Source: Alkalibacterium sp. 20 (lineage in GTDB: Bacteria; Bacillota; Bacilli; Lactobacillales; Carnobacteriaceae_A). Taken from it: a DNA stretch of 64,000 bases. The first letter of the stretch is position 1, and each line of letters begins with the position of its first letter. The notes below the pieces were generated by a model, which was given only the letters and a program-made list of their open reading frames with translations, ran no database searches and was not told where the DNA came from. Shown one piece after another: positions 26,636-35,544 of the stretch. Made by a program: the position numbers and the translations under genes. The stretch lies in NCBI RefSeq assembly GCF_001885615.1, contig NZ_LSRN01000023.1, positions 1-64,000 on the forward strand, in the 5' to 3' direction.

Positions 26636-27928
26636 TCACTGCATTTCCTCGATTAAACGTTTGGCAGCGTATTGTCCGGAGCGGATGGCCCCTTCCATAA
26701 ATTGAGGGAACTGCGGACCAAGCTCTGTGCTTGCAAAGATTAGATTATTAAAAGGTTCTTTTAAATATTCGTGGGCTTTCGGTTCACCTTTATAATGCAC
26801 CATTGCGCCATATCCCCCACCGTAGTATGGTGATCCCTGCCACTCGCTGATTTCATAATCCTTGTACATTTCTGCTTCATCTCCAAAGACTTCGATCAAG
26901 CGCTCTTTTGCGAAGAATTCTTTCACTTCTATCGGGACATTGGCAAGCTCTTTAGCCTTATCTCCACCGATAAACAGGGTGAGTCGGTTTTCACCCCCGG
27001 CTTTAGAAGAATCCATTACATTGACACCTTCATTGGCTGCATAGATGACACCGTAGACTGTCTTTCTCTTTCCTTTAATGGCTTGTTCACGCCAGAAGGG
27101 ATCATCATATACGAAGGTCATCTTGATCACTGCACCATCGATATAACTCTTCAAGTACCGGTCGTAATGTTCAGCTAAAGATGAACTGAACTCGATTCGG
27201 GCTGCAGTGGTTGGTGGCACTGCCATGATCAGTGCTTTTGCGTGATATTTCGTCTTGTTTTTAGTTTTTAAAATAAAGCCATTTTCGGTTGCTTTCACTT
27301 TCACCACAGGCTCAAGGTAACGGATCGCCTCTTCATTAATAGTCTCCAAATAACGAACGACTCGGGACAGCGGACCAGAAGCTTGATAATTCAATTCGTT
27401 GTTCGTCGTTGTGATGCGACTGACCAAATCTTCTAAAACTTCTGCATTGATATAATCACTGTTTACCGTCGTTTCGGCGGCTACAAAGCTCTTAATGATT
27501 TGGCGTTTTCGTTTATTTCCGACATGCTTATCCAGTAAACTAGCCAGTGTTTGAGAAGTTGAATCTATTTCAGCAACATCCCTCAACAGTGCTGGGATAT
27601 CTTTGAAATCAAAACGAATAGGCTCCCTACTTTTTTCGCTTATGATCACCAAGTCTTCCGGTATGCGTGTTTCCTCCAGAGTCATTCCGGATTCTTCAAT
27701 GAGTTTCACGATTTCAGTCATATCTTTATTAACAAACTGCGCACCCAGTTCAAAATAGCGTGATGAATCTTCGGAAACTTTGGAGCATACTTTTCCACCA
27801 GCTCGGTCTGTTGCTTCTAAAATTAAGTAGTTCTTTCCTTCTTCATGTAAAGCCTTCGCGGCAGTTAATCCTGCCAAACCTGCCCCAACGACAATGACAT
27901 CGTAATCTGACATTTTAGTATTCATCAT
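26636..27928 (-). CDS. FAD-dependent amine oxidase (flavin monoamine oxidase family)
   Basis: This protein of about 430 residues opens with the FAD-binding DYDVIVVGAGLAGLTAAKAL motif, followed by LILEATDRAGGKV. ALIMAVPPTTAARIEF lies in the middle, and the FAD-closing region near the C-terminus reads FASTELGPQFPQFMEGAIRSGQYAA. That end is the monoamine-oxidase pattern. It should oxidise an amine (polyamine or similar) or a related substrate, with oxygen as acceptor. Start chosen at 27928 (ATGATG after GAGGAGAAAA). It lies 33 bp after the P-type ATPase gene on the same strand and may share its message. Confidence 0.85.
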   Translation of the reverse strand: MMNTKMSDYDVIVVGAGLAGLTAAKALHEEGKNYLILEATDRAGGKVCSKVSEDSSRYFELGAQFVNKDMTEIVKLIEESGMTLEETRIPEDLVIISEKSREPIRFDFKDIPALLRDVAEIDSTSQTLASLLDKHVGNKRKRQIIKSFVAAETTVNSDYINAEVLEDLVSRITTTNNELNYQASGPLSRVVRYLETINEEAIRYLEPVVKVKATENGFILKTKNKTKYHAKALIMAVPPTTAARIEFSSSLAEHYDRYLKSYIDGAVIKMTFVYDDPFWREQAIKGKRKTVYGVIYAANEGVNVMDSSKAGGENRLTLFIGGDKAKELANVPIEVKEFFAKERLIEVFGDEAEMYKDYEISEWQGSPYYGGGYGAMVHYKGEPKAHEYLKEPFNNLIFASTELGPQFPQFMEGAIRSGQYAAKRLIEEMQ

Positions 27929-27961
27929 TAATTTTCTCCTCACTTCCTTACCTGTGGTCCA

Positions 27962-30619
27962 TTATCTAATATTTCTTTTTAAAATTTTGTGTGTGATGAA
28001 CTTTTCGATTTCTACTACTACAAACACACCGAACCCTATGATAACAGGGTAAATCCAATAGTTCAAATCGATTGGATAAAGTCCCAAGGCGTTATTCAAG
28101 AACGGAACATACGTGACCAAAAGTTGGAAAACGATTAATAAACCGGATACTATAAAAGCGGCTTTATTATCAAAAAATTGGCGATTCAGACTAAAATGAC
28201 GCTCGTTTCTTACATTGAACAAATGGAATAATTGAGCAAAGACGAGGGAATGAAGCGTCACCGTATTTATAATTTCAACGTCATAATCCACCAACAGAAG
28301 CAGGTTGATCAACATGATGGATCCACTAATAAGCACGGAAACAAATATAATACGAAAGACATAGTAAGGACTCAACAGCCTTTGATTAGAATCACGCGGC
28401 GGTTTTGACATCGTGCCTTTCTCCAAGGGTTCAAAAGCCAAAGCCAAAGCGATAGTTACCGCGGTGATCATGTTGACATATAGGATCTGCACAGGTGTTA
28501 ATGGCATTTCTACTCCTATTATCAACGCTGTCATAATCAGCAAAGCTTCTGCCCCGTTGGTCGGTAAAATGAAGAGGATGGTTTTCTTTAAGTTATCATA
28601 GACCCGTCGACCTTCTTTTATCGCATTGACAATGGTAGAAAAATCGTCATCTGCTAAAACAATTTCAGAGGCTTCTTTGGCCACCTCTGTTCCTTTGATA
28701 CCCATAGCCACTCCGACGTCTGCTCGTTTCAGGGCGGGTGCATCATTTACACCATCACCCGTCATGGCGCTGATATGGCCGTTGCTTTGCAGTGCTTCGA
28801 CCAGTTTCAGTTTGTTATGAGGGCTCGTTCGCGCAAAGACATCGACCTCTTCCACGATCTCCTGCAATTCTGCATCGGACATCTCTTCCAACTCGCGCCC
28901 TTCGAAGACTTTATCTCCGTCTGTGATCCCAAGTTGCTTGGCAATCGCCAGAGCTGTTTCCTTGTGATCTCCGGTAATCATTTTAACCTGGATACCCGCT
29001 TCTTTACAGACTTTGATGGCTTCAATGACATTCTCTCGAGGCGGATCGATAATACCTGTGAGTCCAAGTATCGTTATGCCTGATTGGATATCCTCATGGT
29101 CGATGTGTTCTTTGGTCTCAGAGACCTCTTTGATCGCCATCGCGAGCACACGTTCACCTTTTTTAGACCGTTTGTTCATCTGTTTTTCCCAATATAGAAG
29201 ATCCTCTGACTCCAAACCGGCCATTTCAAACAAACGGTCCGGGGCGCCTTTAATATAAATTTTCTTCAATTTATTTTCTTCGACTAATCCTGCCATATAT
29301 TTGTACTCTGAATCAAAAGGGATCTTGGATTTCATTTCAAGGGCACCGATAGAGACATTCGCTTTTTCGGCCAGGGTAATCAAGCAGCCTTCAGTCGGAT
29401 CTCCTCTGATGACCCATCCGTCTTCTTTCTCATAAATATCCGACTCATTTACTGTTTTAGCTGCAGTCAGTAACTCTCTCAGGTCCATCTCTTCATCGAC
29501 ATCGATTTCTTCTTCCTGTTCGTTCACTATCTTGCCTTCCGGTGCGTAGCCTAATCCCGTTACAGAATAGCTATGCTCTCTGGTGATGACCGACTGCACC
29601 GTCATTTCATTTTTTGTAAGTGTCCCTGTCTTATCTGAACAAATAACCGTTACGGCTCCCAATGTTTCTACTGAAGGCAGTGTGCGCATGATTGCATTTT
29701 TATCTGCCATGGACTGCACACCTAAAGCCAGAATAATGGTCAAGATAGCGGGAAGTCCTTCAGGAATAGCGGCAACAGTCAGACTGATCACGGACAGCAG
29801 GAGTTCGCCCCATTCATAATCATGGACAATTAAGCCCACTGCAAATAATATGACGGCAAAAACAAGAATAACGACTGAGATCGTTTTCCCAAATCTATCC
29901 GTCTGCTGGAGCAAGGGTGTTTTTATTTCTTCAACTTCACCCATGGAACGGTTGATTTCACCTATTTCTGTCGTTTCTCCCGTTTCAACGACGATTCCTT
30001 TTGCCGTTCCTGAAGAGACAGAGGTTCCTGAAAACACCATATTGATTCGGTCGCCAAGCGGTGTATCTTCTTCCAACACATGAGTCTGTTTTTCAACAGA
30101 GGTGGATTCCCCTGTTAAGGGTGACTCTTCAACTTTTAGCTTATCCGTATCAAACAACCGGATGTCTGCAGGTACCTTGTCTCCAGGATTGAGTATCACG
30201 ATATCTCCCGGGACGAGCTCCGTTGCATCCACTTCTCTCTTTTGTTCATTTCTGAGAACGACTGCCTCTAAAGATAACATTTTTTTGATACCTTCAAGTG
30301 CTTTTTCTGCTTTTCTTTCTTGAACATAACCAATAACGGCATTTATAATGGCAACAAGCAGGATAACAACGGTATCGGCATAATGACCCAAAATAAAAGT
30401 AACGACAGCCGCAAAGAGCAAGATATAAATCAGAACATCATTAAATTGTCTGAAGAATTTCACCCACACAGGCGTCTTCTTTTTTTTAGGTAATTTATTT
30501 AATCCGTATTCCTCTTGTCTTTTTTTTACTTCCTGATCATTTAATCCTGTTTGTGTATCTGTCTCTGTTTCTTTTTCTGTCTCTTCACTGCTTAAATGAA
30601 ACCATTTAGTTTCAGCCAT
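27962..30619 (-). CDS. P-type cation-transporting ATPase (type II)
   Basis: This 885-residue pump has the full type II plan: an N-terminal cation ATPase domain with KFFRQFNDVLIYILL, actuator loop LTGESTSVEK, phosphorylation site CSDKTGTLTKNEMTVQ near residue 330, KGAPDR in the nucleotide domain, MTGDGVNDAPALKRADVG, and six C-terminal helices. Helix 4 has the ion-site PEGLPAI. Helix 6 reads NMITAVTIALALAFEP, with Ala where calcium pumps have the liganding Asp. It may therefore move an ion other than calcium. It stands first in a likely two-gene unit with the amine oxidase. Confidence 0.88.
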   Translation of the reverse strand: MAETKWFHLSSEETEKETETDTQTGLNDQEVKKRQEEYGLNKLPKKKKTPVWVKFFRQFNDVLIYILLFAAVVTFILGHYADTVVILLVAIINAVIGYVQERKAEKALEGIKKMLSLEAVVLRNEQKREVDATELVPGDIVILNPGDKVPADIRLFDTDKLKVEESPLTGESTSVEKQTHVLEEDTPLGDRINMVFSGTSVSSGTAKGIVVETGETTEIGEINRSMGEVEEIKTPLLQQTDRFGKTISVVILVFAVILFAVGLIVHDYEWGELLLSVISLTVAAIPEGLPAILTIILALGVQSMADKNAIMRTLPSVETLGAVTVICSDKTGTLTKNEMTVQSVITREHSYSVTGLGYAPEGKIVNEQEEEIDVDEEMDLRELLTAAKTVNESDIYEKEDGWVIRGDPTEGCLITLAEKANVSIGALEMKSKIPFDSEYKYMAGLVEENKLKKIYIKGAPDRLFEMAGLESEDLLYWEKQMNKRSKKGERVLAMAIKEVSETKEHIDHEDIQSGITILGLTGIIDPPRENVIEAIKVCKEAGIQVKMITGDHKETALAIAKQLGITDGDKVFEGRELEEMSDAELQEIVEEVDVFARTSPHNKLKLVEALQSNGHISAMTGDGVNDAPALKRADVGVAMGIKGTEVAKEASEIVLADDDFSTIVNAIKEGRRVYDNLKKTILFILPTNGAEALLIMTALIIGVEMPLTPVQILYVNMITAVTIALALAFEPLEKGTMSKPPRDSNQRLLSPYYVFRIIFVSVLISGSIMLINLLLLVDYDVEIINTVTLHSLVFAQLFHLFNVRNERHFSLNRQFFDNKAAFIVSGLLIVFQLLVTYVPFLNNALGLYPIDLNYWIYPVIIGFGVFVVVEIEKFITHKILKRNIR

Positions 30620-31110
30620 GACATCCCCTTCTTCACATATTTCATTATTTTTTTATACTTATTAAATAAAAGCTTCTTTATTAATCGTCAACATCACTTG
30701 AAATACAAAAACCTTAATTTTTGCAGGATTTTCTTAATTATAGAATAACATAATACAATACGCTATATCTCGTTCAGAAACTTATCCCACTGAACCTTAA
30801 CTCAAAAGATTCGTGAGGAATGATTCAGACCGAAATAGATGAAGTGAATCCGAATACAGTTGCTTCCGTTATTGACCATATGGATATGCCAGAAAGAGAA
30901 TTTCCCTGTATTTCAATCAGAATAATCTTTTGGTACTTTTATATTCTTCCGGCACTCCCGCTCACATACTGCTTTAATTTTTTTATTTACACTACTGCCT
31001 GCCCAATAGCTTATAATTGAGTTTTTCCTATTAGAATAGTACCCTTTTAAGCAACAAGACTTTAAAGGCAGAGTGTTAAAATCCATACGTTAATCGGAAG
31101 GAGAGATTCG
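30620..31110. other. Intergenic region between divergent genes
   Basis: This is about 490 bases with no convincing gene. A frame at 30820-31020 is hydrophobic but is preceded only by GTGAGGA and lacks family features. The promoters of both neighbours must lie here. Confidence 0.4.
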
Positions 31111-31167
31111 ATGGATCAAGGTTTCAAAGACAAAGGTGCAACCCTTCAACCGACTTATTCATTATGA
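31111..31167 (+). CDS. Possible 18-residue leader peptide
   Basis: ATG at 31111 is preceded by GGAAGGAGAGATTC and opens an 18-codon frame (beginning MDQGFKDKGA) that ends in TGA 18 bases before the next gene. The next gene's ribosome site repeats the same AAGGAGAGATTC. Translation is plausible from the strong site. It could be a leader peptide or the residue of a partial duplication; no function is known. Confidence 0.4.
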   Translation: MDQGFKDKGATLQPTYSL

Positions 31168-31185
31168 TAAAGGAGAGATTCATTC

Positions 31186-32391
31186 ATGCATAAATCCAAT
31201 GAAACATATTATGATTACTTGTTTATCGGTGGCGGAATTGCTGCCGCTTATGCTGCAAAAAGTATACGCAAGTCAGACAACAAAGGTTCCATCGGCATTC
31301 TTTCTTCGGATCAGGATGGACCCTACGCCCGTCCGGCCTTATCGAAGAGACTGTGGACAGATGATGACTATTCCGTTGAAGACGTTCCTTTCAACACAGC
31401 TGAAGAAACAGATTCAGACATCATGCTTGAAACAGTCGTGACTTCGATCGACAGACAAAACAAAACGGTCACGACACACGACGGAACAACACTTTCTTAC
31501 GGCAAACTGCTTCTAGCGACTGGCAGCGAACCGCGGACCTTGAAAGGCCCGGAAGACGATCACGTGATAGCCTTTCGCACATTCGAAGACTACCGTAAAT
31601 TGAGAGAATTCTCCGGAAAAGACCAGCATGTCATCGTCGTCGGCGGAGGTTATATCGGAACAGAACTCGCCGCGAATCTGAAACTGAACAACACCCAGGT
31701 GACGCTTATCTATCCGCAAAAGGTCTTAAACGATAATCGCTTCCCGCTTGAGCTGGCTAAAGAGTATGAGGAACGCTACCGACAAGCTGGCGTCACTTTA
31801 AAGAATACTTCACGCGCTGCGTCTTACAGTAAAAATGGCGATAAACTCGTTCTCAAGCTGGAAAATGGCGAAACCGTTGAAGGAGATACACTGGTTCTCG
31901 GTTTAGGTGCCAAACCGCGACTTACGCTTGCCAAAGATGCCGGACTTGAAGTGGACAACGGGGTTATTGTCGATGACTATTTCCGTACGTCCGATCCAGA
32001 CATCTATGCCGCTGGAGATATTTCATCATATCCTGATCCGATCTTTGGACGAAAACGCATTGAACACGTTGACCATGCACGAAAATCCGGGACAGCTGTC
32101 GGGAAAATCATGGCCGGTTCCGATAAACCGTATGACTATACCCCTTACTTCTATTCAGACGTTTTTGATATATCCTGGATGGCATACGGCGCACTTGATT
32201 CAAGACTCCAACTCCTCATAGATCATGTAGATGATGGAACAGTTGTTTATTATCTGAAAGAAGACAAACCTGTCGGTATCTTGCTTTGGAATATCAATCC
32301 AAGGTTAGGCAAAGTCAAAGAAGTTTTAAAAAATCCACCGTCCCATTCAGATGATTTACATGGACTTATCCGCGACCGAAATAGTGACTAA
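31186..32391 (+). CDS. NAD(P)/FAD-dependent oxidoreductase (ferredoxin reductase/AIF-like)
   Basis: This 401-residue pyridine-nucleotide oxidoreductase has the FAD motif YLFIGGGIAAAYAAKSIR-type start (residues 10-27), the PYARPALSKRLW segment typical of rubredoxin/ferredoxin reductases, the NADH motif HVIVVGGGYIGTELAANL near residue 146, and the second FAD motif DIYAAGDISSYPD near residue 268. A C-terminal dimer domain follows. It should pass electrons from NAD(P)H to a small acceptor, none of which is encoded nearby. AAAGGAGAGATTC precedes its ATG. Confidence 0.85.
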   Translation: MHKSNETYYDYLFIGGGIAAAYAAKSIRKSDNKGSIGILSSDQDGPYARPALSKRLWTDDDYSVEDVPFNTAEETDSDIMLETVVTSIDRQNKTVTTHDGTTLSYGKLLLATGSEPRTLKGPEDDHVIAFRTFEDYRKLREFSGKDQHVIVVGGGYIGTELAANLKLNNTQVTLIYPQKVLNDNRFPLELAKEYEERYRQAGVTLKNTSRAASYSKNGDKLVLKLENGETVEGDTLVLGLGAKPRLTLAKDAGLEVDNGVIVDDYFRTSDPDIYAAGDISSYPDPIFGRKRIEHVDHARKSGTAVGKIMAGSDKPYDYTPYFYSDVFDISWMAYGALDSRLQLLIDHVDDGTVVYYLKEDKPVGILLWNINPRLGKVKEVLKNPPSHSDDLHGLIRDRNSD

Positions 32392-32404
32392 CACAATCAA
32401 AGCT

Positions 32405-32436
32405 AAAGAAAGAAGCCTCGGGCTTCTTTCTTTTTT
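32405..32436 (+). terminator. Terminator after the FAD oxidoreductase gene
   Basis: AAAGAAAGAAGCC and GGCTTCTTTCTTT form a 13-bp perfect stem with a three-base loop and a following T run. Confidence 0.9.
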
Positions 32437-32575
32437 GTTTTATTGATTTCAGTTTTTTATGCCCTTCATTTCAGTTCCGATCTCAGGATAAACACGTATT
32501 CCTTAACTTCCCAATTCAGATATAATTGGGAAGTTTTTTTTGAGTGATCAATAGAATCCAAGTATCGTATTTACA

Positions 32576-32613
32576 AACAAACAGGATGGAATTCTCATTC
32601 CATCCTGTTTGTT
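32576..32613 (-). terminator. Terminator after the NmrA-like gene
   Basis: AACAAACAGGATGGAAT and its exact complement (17 bp) surround a four-base loop, 17 bp beyond the stop of the minus-strand gene. Confidence 0.85.
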
Positions 32614-32630
32614 CGATTCCAATGGTTACT

Positions 32631-33491
32631 TTAGTCCGTTGGATAGTGACGTTTAAGATAACTGGAAAGTGATTCTGCTTCCCGTCCCGTGATCTTACGG
32701 AAATCCTCCGTAACGATAGCCAGCAGGCCCCGGTTGGCTGCTTCGTACATGGAAGCTAATAGAGCGCCAAACCCCTTCGGTTCATCGTAAGTCAGAGCAA
32801 ATGCCTCTAGAGACATCGGGGAAAAGCCGATTTTTTCGCCAGAAACGTCGCTGAGTGTGTCTGCCAGTTCCGTCATCGTGTAAGAACGTTTCTGCGTCAG
32901 TGTATACGTCTGATCCTGAAGGGAAGCGTCAGCTGCCACAGCCAAGATTGCTTTGGCACTATCCGCTCGGGAGATGAAACTGATCTTCTCATGCGGCACT
33001 GGGTAGACGACATTGCCACCTTCAATGAGTTCCGGAAGATAACTGATCAACGGATCTACATACATCGCATTTTTCATGATCGTATAAGAAAGAGACGAAC
33101 AGGCCAAGCGTCTGCTCGCATAGCCGTAAAAAGGACTCATTTGGAATGGATTATTTTCCTGGTCTGCATAGAAACTCACAAATATGAGGTGTTTCACCTT
33201 GGCTTCCTCGGCGGCCAGAACGACGTTTTCAATCTCCGGCAGCCGTTCATAGCTCGGATGGACGATGCTGGGGATGTATACCAGCACATCCGTATCCTGC
33301 CAGGCTTGAACAAGTTCTGCCTTGTTTCGGTAATCGGCTTTTTTCACTTCTACTCCCATCTCTTTATACTTCACGGCTTTCTTGATATCGCGAATAGATA
33401 TTCGCAGTTCTTCAATAGGTAGTTTTTTTATGGCGACCTGCATCACTTCAGTACCTAGTTGTCCCGTCGCTCCAGTAATCGTATAGCGCAT
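32631..33491 (-). CDS. NmrA-like / NAD(P)-binding SDR-a5 protein
   Basis: This protein of about 286 residues begins with the NmrA-type nucleotide motif YTITGATGQLGTEVMQ, followed by a substrate-lined Rossmann fold: VLVYIPSIVHPSYERLPEIENVV, HLIFVSFYADQENNPF, and a C-terminal helical part. It resembles quinone oxidoreductase 2 (QorB) and NmrA sensors that bind NADP. Start at 33491 after GAGAGGAGAC; the frame upstream lacks a site. Whether it is an enzyme or a redox sensor cannot be told from sequence. Confidence 0.8.
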   Translation of the reverse strand: MRYTITGATGQLGTEVMQVAIKKLPIEELRISIRDIKKAVKYKEMGVEVKKADYRNKAELVQAWQDTDVLVYIPSIVHPSYERLPEIENVVLAAEEAKVKHLIFVSFYADQENNPFQMSPFYGYASRRLACSSLSYTIMKNAMYVDPLISYLPELIEGGNVVYPVPHEKISFISRADSAKAILAVAADASLQDQTYTLTQKRSYTMTELADTLSDVSGEKIGFSPMSLEAFALTYDEPKGFGALLASMYEAANRGLLAIVTEDFRKITGREAESLSSYLKRHYPTD

Positions 33492-33778
33492 GACCGTCTC
33501 CTCTCTTACGGCTTTATTTTTTTCATACATCCTTCTCTTCACTTGAAACCACTTACAGTATAAGACAAAAGTAGTTTATTGGACAGAAATACGATGGTAA
33601 AGAGCATCCCTTTTCAAATGAAAATTCACACAAAACAAGCATTTGTTTAAGCGATATCTATTCAAAGAAAGACGAAAGTATTTGTAATTAAGCCGGTACA
33701 TGGATAAAATAGATTTATTGGGTAAAAAAGAAAGATACATGAAAACAAACAATTCAGCAAAAGAGGAAGGAATCGAGC

Positions 33779-34510
33779 ATGAGATATAAGAAAATAATTT
33801 TCGATTTGGATAACACGGTACTGGACTTCCGTGATACAGAAGAAAAAGCCCTGAAAAAGGTCATTGATGCCTACAACCTTCCTTATACTGAAAAAACAAT
33901 AGCACTGTATAAGGAAATCAACCACGGTTTATGGCAAAAGTTGGAACAGGGCATCATTTCCCGGGAAACACTTTTTTCCAGTCGCTTTGCACTCTTCCTG
34001 GAAGGGTTCGGATTAAGTGTAGACGGACAAACGGTCGAAGAGCTTTACCGTCAAAATCTTGGGCAAGGGTACAAAAAGATGGACCATGCACATGAACTGT
34101 TGACGGCCTTGAAAAAAAACGGGTATCATATATACGCCGGAACAAATGGTGTGGCAAAGACACAATGGCAGAGGCTCGCAGGCGCTGATCTGACCCACTT
34201 TTTTGAAGAGGTCTTTATTTCTGAAGAAATAGGAGTAGAAAAACCCGATCCGCAATTCTTCACCCACATTTTCGATACTTTAAAGACGGACAATAAGGCT
34301 GAATTCCTTATGGTCGGCGACAGCCTCACCTCTGATATCCAGGGAGCCAACAATGCCGGGATCGACAGTGTGTGGTACAACTTTTCAGAAAAACCAGTCG
34401 AACCCGAAACGATTGAGAGTACCTTCAGCATCAGTAACCTGCTGGAATTGCTGACTCTTTTCGGCATCGAAAGAGAGGAAGGCGCCCTGCATTTCGACCA
34501 GGTTGACTGA
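33779..34510 (+). CDS. yjjG: YjjG-family pyrimidine nucleotide 5'-nucleotidase (HAD superfamily)
   Basis: This 243-residue HAD hydrolase has motif I IIFDLDNTVLDF, the first half of motif II GTNGV, the Lys of motif III in EEIGVEKPDPQFF and motif IV MVGDSLTSDIQGA. The helical cap between residues 15 and 95 and the overall length match YjjG, which removes phosphate from non-canonical pyrimidine nucleotides. It is monocistronic, with AGAGGAAGG before the ATG and a strong terminator. Confidence 0.85.
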   Translation: MRYKKIIFDLDNTVLDFRDTEEKALKKVIDAYNLPYTEKTIALYKEINHGLWQKLEQGIISRETLFSSRFALFLEGFGLSVDGQTVEELYRQNLGQGYKKMDHAHELLTALKKNGYHIYAGTNGVAKTQWQRLAGADLTHFFEEVFISEEIGVEKPDPQFFTHIFDTLKTDNKAEFLMVGDSLTSDIQGANNAGIDSVWYNFSEKPVEPETIESTFSISNLLELLTLFGIEREEGALHFDQVD

Positions 34511-34526
34511 AACAAGCTACATGAGT

Positions 34527-34552
34527 AGATGCTCGTCTCGAGACGAGCATCT
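34527..34552 (+). terminator. Terminator after yjjG
   Basis: A 26-bp perfect palindrome, AGATGCTCGTCTC with its complement and no extra loop bases, is followed by TTTCTTT. Confidence 0.8.
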
Positions 34553-34575
34553 TTCTTTACATAGATAGAAAGATA

Positions 34576-34605
34576 AAAAACTTCCATGATTTCATGGAAG
34601 TTTTT
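34576..34605. terminator. Second, bidirectional terminator
   Basis: AAAAACTTCCATGA and its complement are separated by TT. It lies between yjjG and the convergent DNA glycosylase gene. Confidence 0.85.
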
Positions 34606-34641
34606 CATTCTATATTCAATTAAGTTATCCTTACCTGCGAA

Positions 34642-35268
34642 TCAGGGGAGTAGCCAGGTTTCATCCACGTTTTTATTTTTACGAAACACTTTTCCATGTT
34701 CATCAATGGCCGCATGCCATTCTTTACATAACTCGACCGGGACGAGTTCAGTCAAGTGGTTGAACTCTCGGCGCATGTGACCTAAGTTTTTGAACTCACC
34801 AAAGCCAAGACGCTTGAACAGCCGGATCGCGTACTGGTCCCCAATAAACACATTACGGTTAAAAATGTAGAGCAGCATCGCATCCGCCGTTTCCGGACCG
34901 ACACCTTTGATACTCAGCAATTCTTTGCGCAACGTCTCATCAGAATACGACTCAAACTTTTCAAACTCTTCTCCATGGCTGACAAACCACGTCATGAGTA
35001 CTTTGATATAGGCACTTTTCTGCTTGTAGAATCCCGCCGGTCGGATCAGCAACTGCAGCTTTTCGTCTTCCATCTTATGCAACTGGTCCACTGTTAAATA
35101 GGGATCAAGGTTCTTCAACACTTTTTCGACATTCTCTTGTGTCGTTTGCTGGATCAGGATCATCGATACCCAATCTTTGATGCGGTTCTCATCCGACCAC
35201 CAATTCTGGATCCCGTAATGGGCAACGAGTTTGTTCAACACTTTCACTTTTTCTCTATCTGTACTCAC
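34642..35268 (-). CDS. HhH-GPD family DNA base-excision glycosylase
   Basis: This protein of about 208 residues has the endonuclease III-like fold. WWSDENRIKDWVSMILIQQTT is the first helical block, the helix-hairpin-helix reads LLSIKGVGPETADAMLLY, and the catalytic Asp is in VFIGDQYAIRLF. The Lys used by bifunctional glycosylases is not at the usual HhH position (VGPETAD has Glu instead), suggesting a monofunctional enzyme. The four-Cys iron-sulfur loop of Nth is absent. GTG 35268 is preferred as start since AAAGGA lies 11 bases upstream. Confidence 0.82.
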   Translation of the reverse strand: MSTDREKVKVLNKLVAHYGIQNWWSDENRIKDWVSMILIQQTTQENVEKVLKNLDPYLTVDQLHKMEDEKLQLLIRPAGFYKQKSAYIKVLMTWFVSHGEEFEKFESYSDETLRKELLSIKGVGPETADAMLLYIFNRNVFIGDQYAIRLFKRLGFGEFKNLGHMRREFNHLTELVPVELCKEWHAAIDEHGKVFRKNKNVDETWLLP

Positions 35269-35280
35269 TTTAAATATCAA

Positions 35281-35469
35281 TCCTTTAAATTTTACGTCTC
35301 TACAGTTTACACTATTTTGAGAAAAATAAAAATCGGGAGGCTTTTTTTCTTTGAGTAGTATTTCTAATTCACCAATGCCCGAATCAGAATAATTATACCA
35401 GACGGTAGTTAAATCATACTGCGGGAGTAAGCAACGGCTCTCATTCTCTTAACACATGTAATCAAAAAA
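35281..35469. other. Short intergenic stretch
   Basis: About 190 bases with no gene-like frame. The glycosylase leader lies at its left end, and the lipoprotein terminator starts at 35470. Confidence 0.4.
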
Positions 35470-35511
35470 AGAGCCCCTGAGTTAGCCAGACCGACCAACT
35501 CAGGGAGCTCT
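35470..35511 (-). terminator. Terminator after the acidic lipoprotein gene
   Basis: AGAGC-CCCTGAGTT pairs with AACTCAGGG-AGCTCT, and a T run follows on the minus strand (A run at 35464-35470). Confidence 0.85.
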
Positions 35512-35544
35512 ATTCTTTTATTTAATCACATTTTTTACTTTTAA

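Noticed and set aside
30820-31020. 66-codon plus-strand frame before the small leader frame
   Set aside because: It has only a weak GTGAGGA upstream and no recognisable domain, and it ends in AT-rich spacer.
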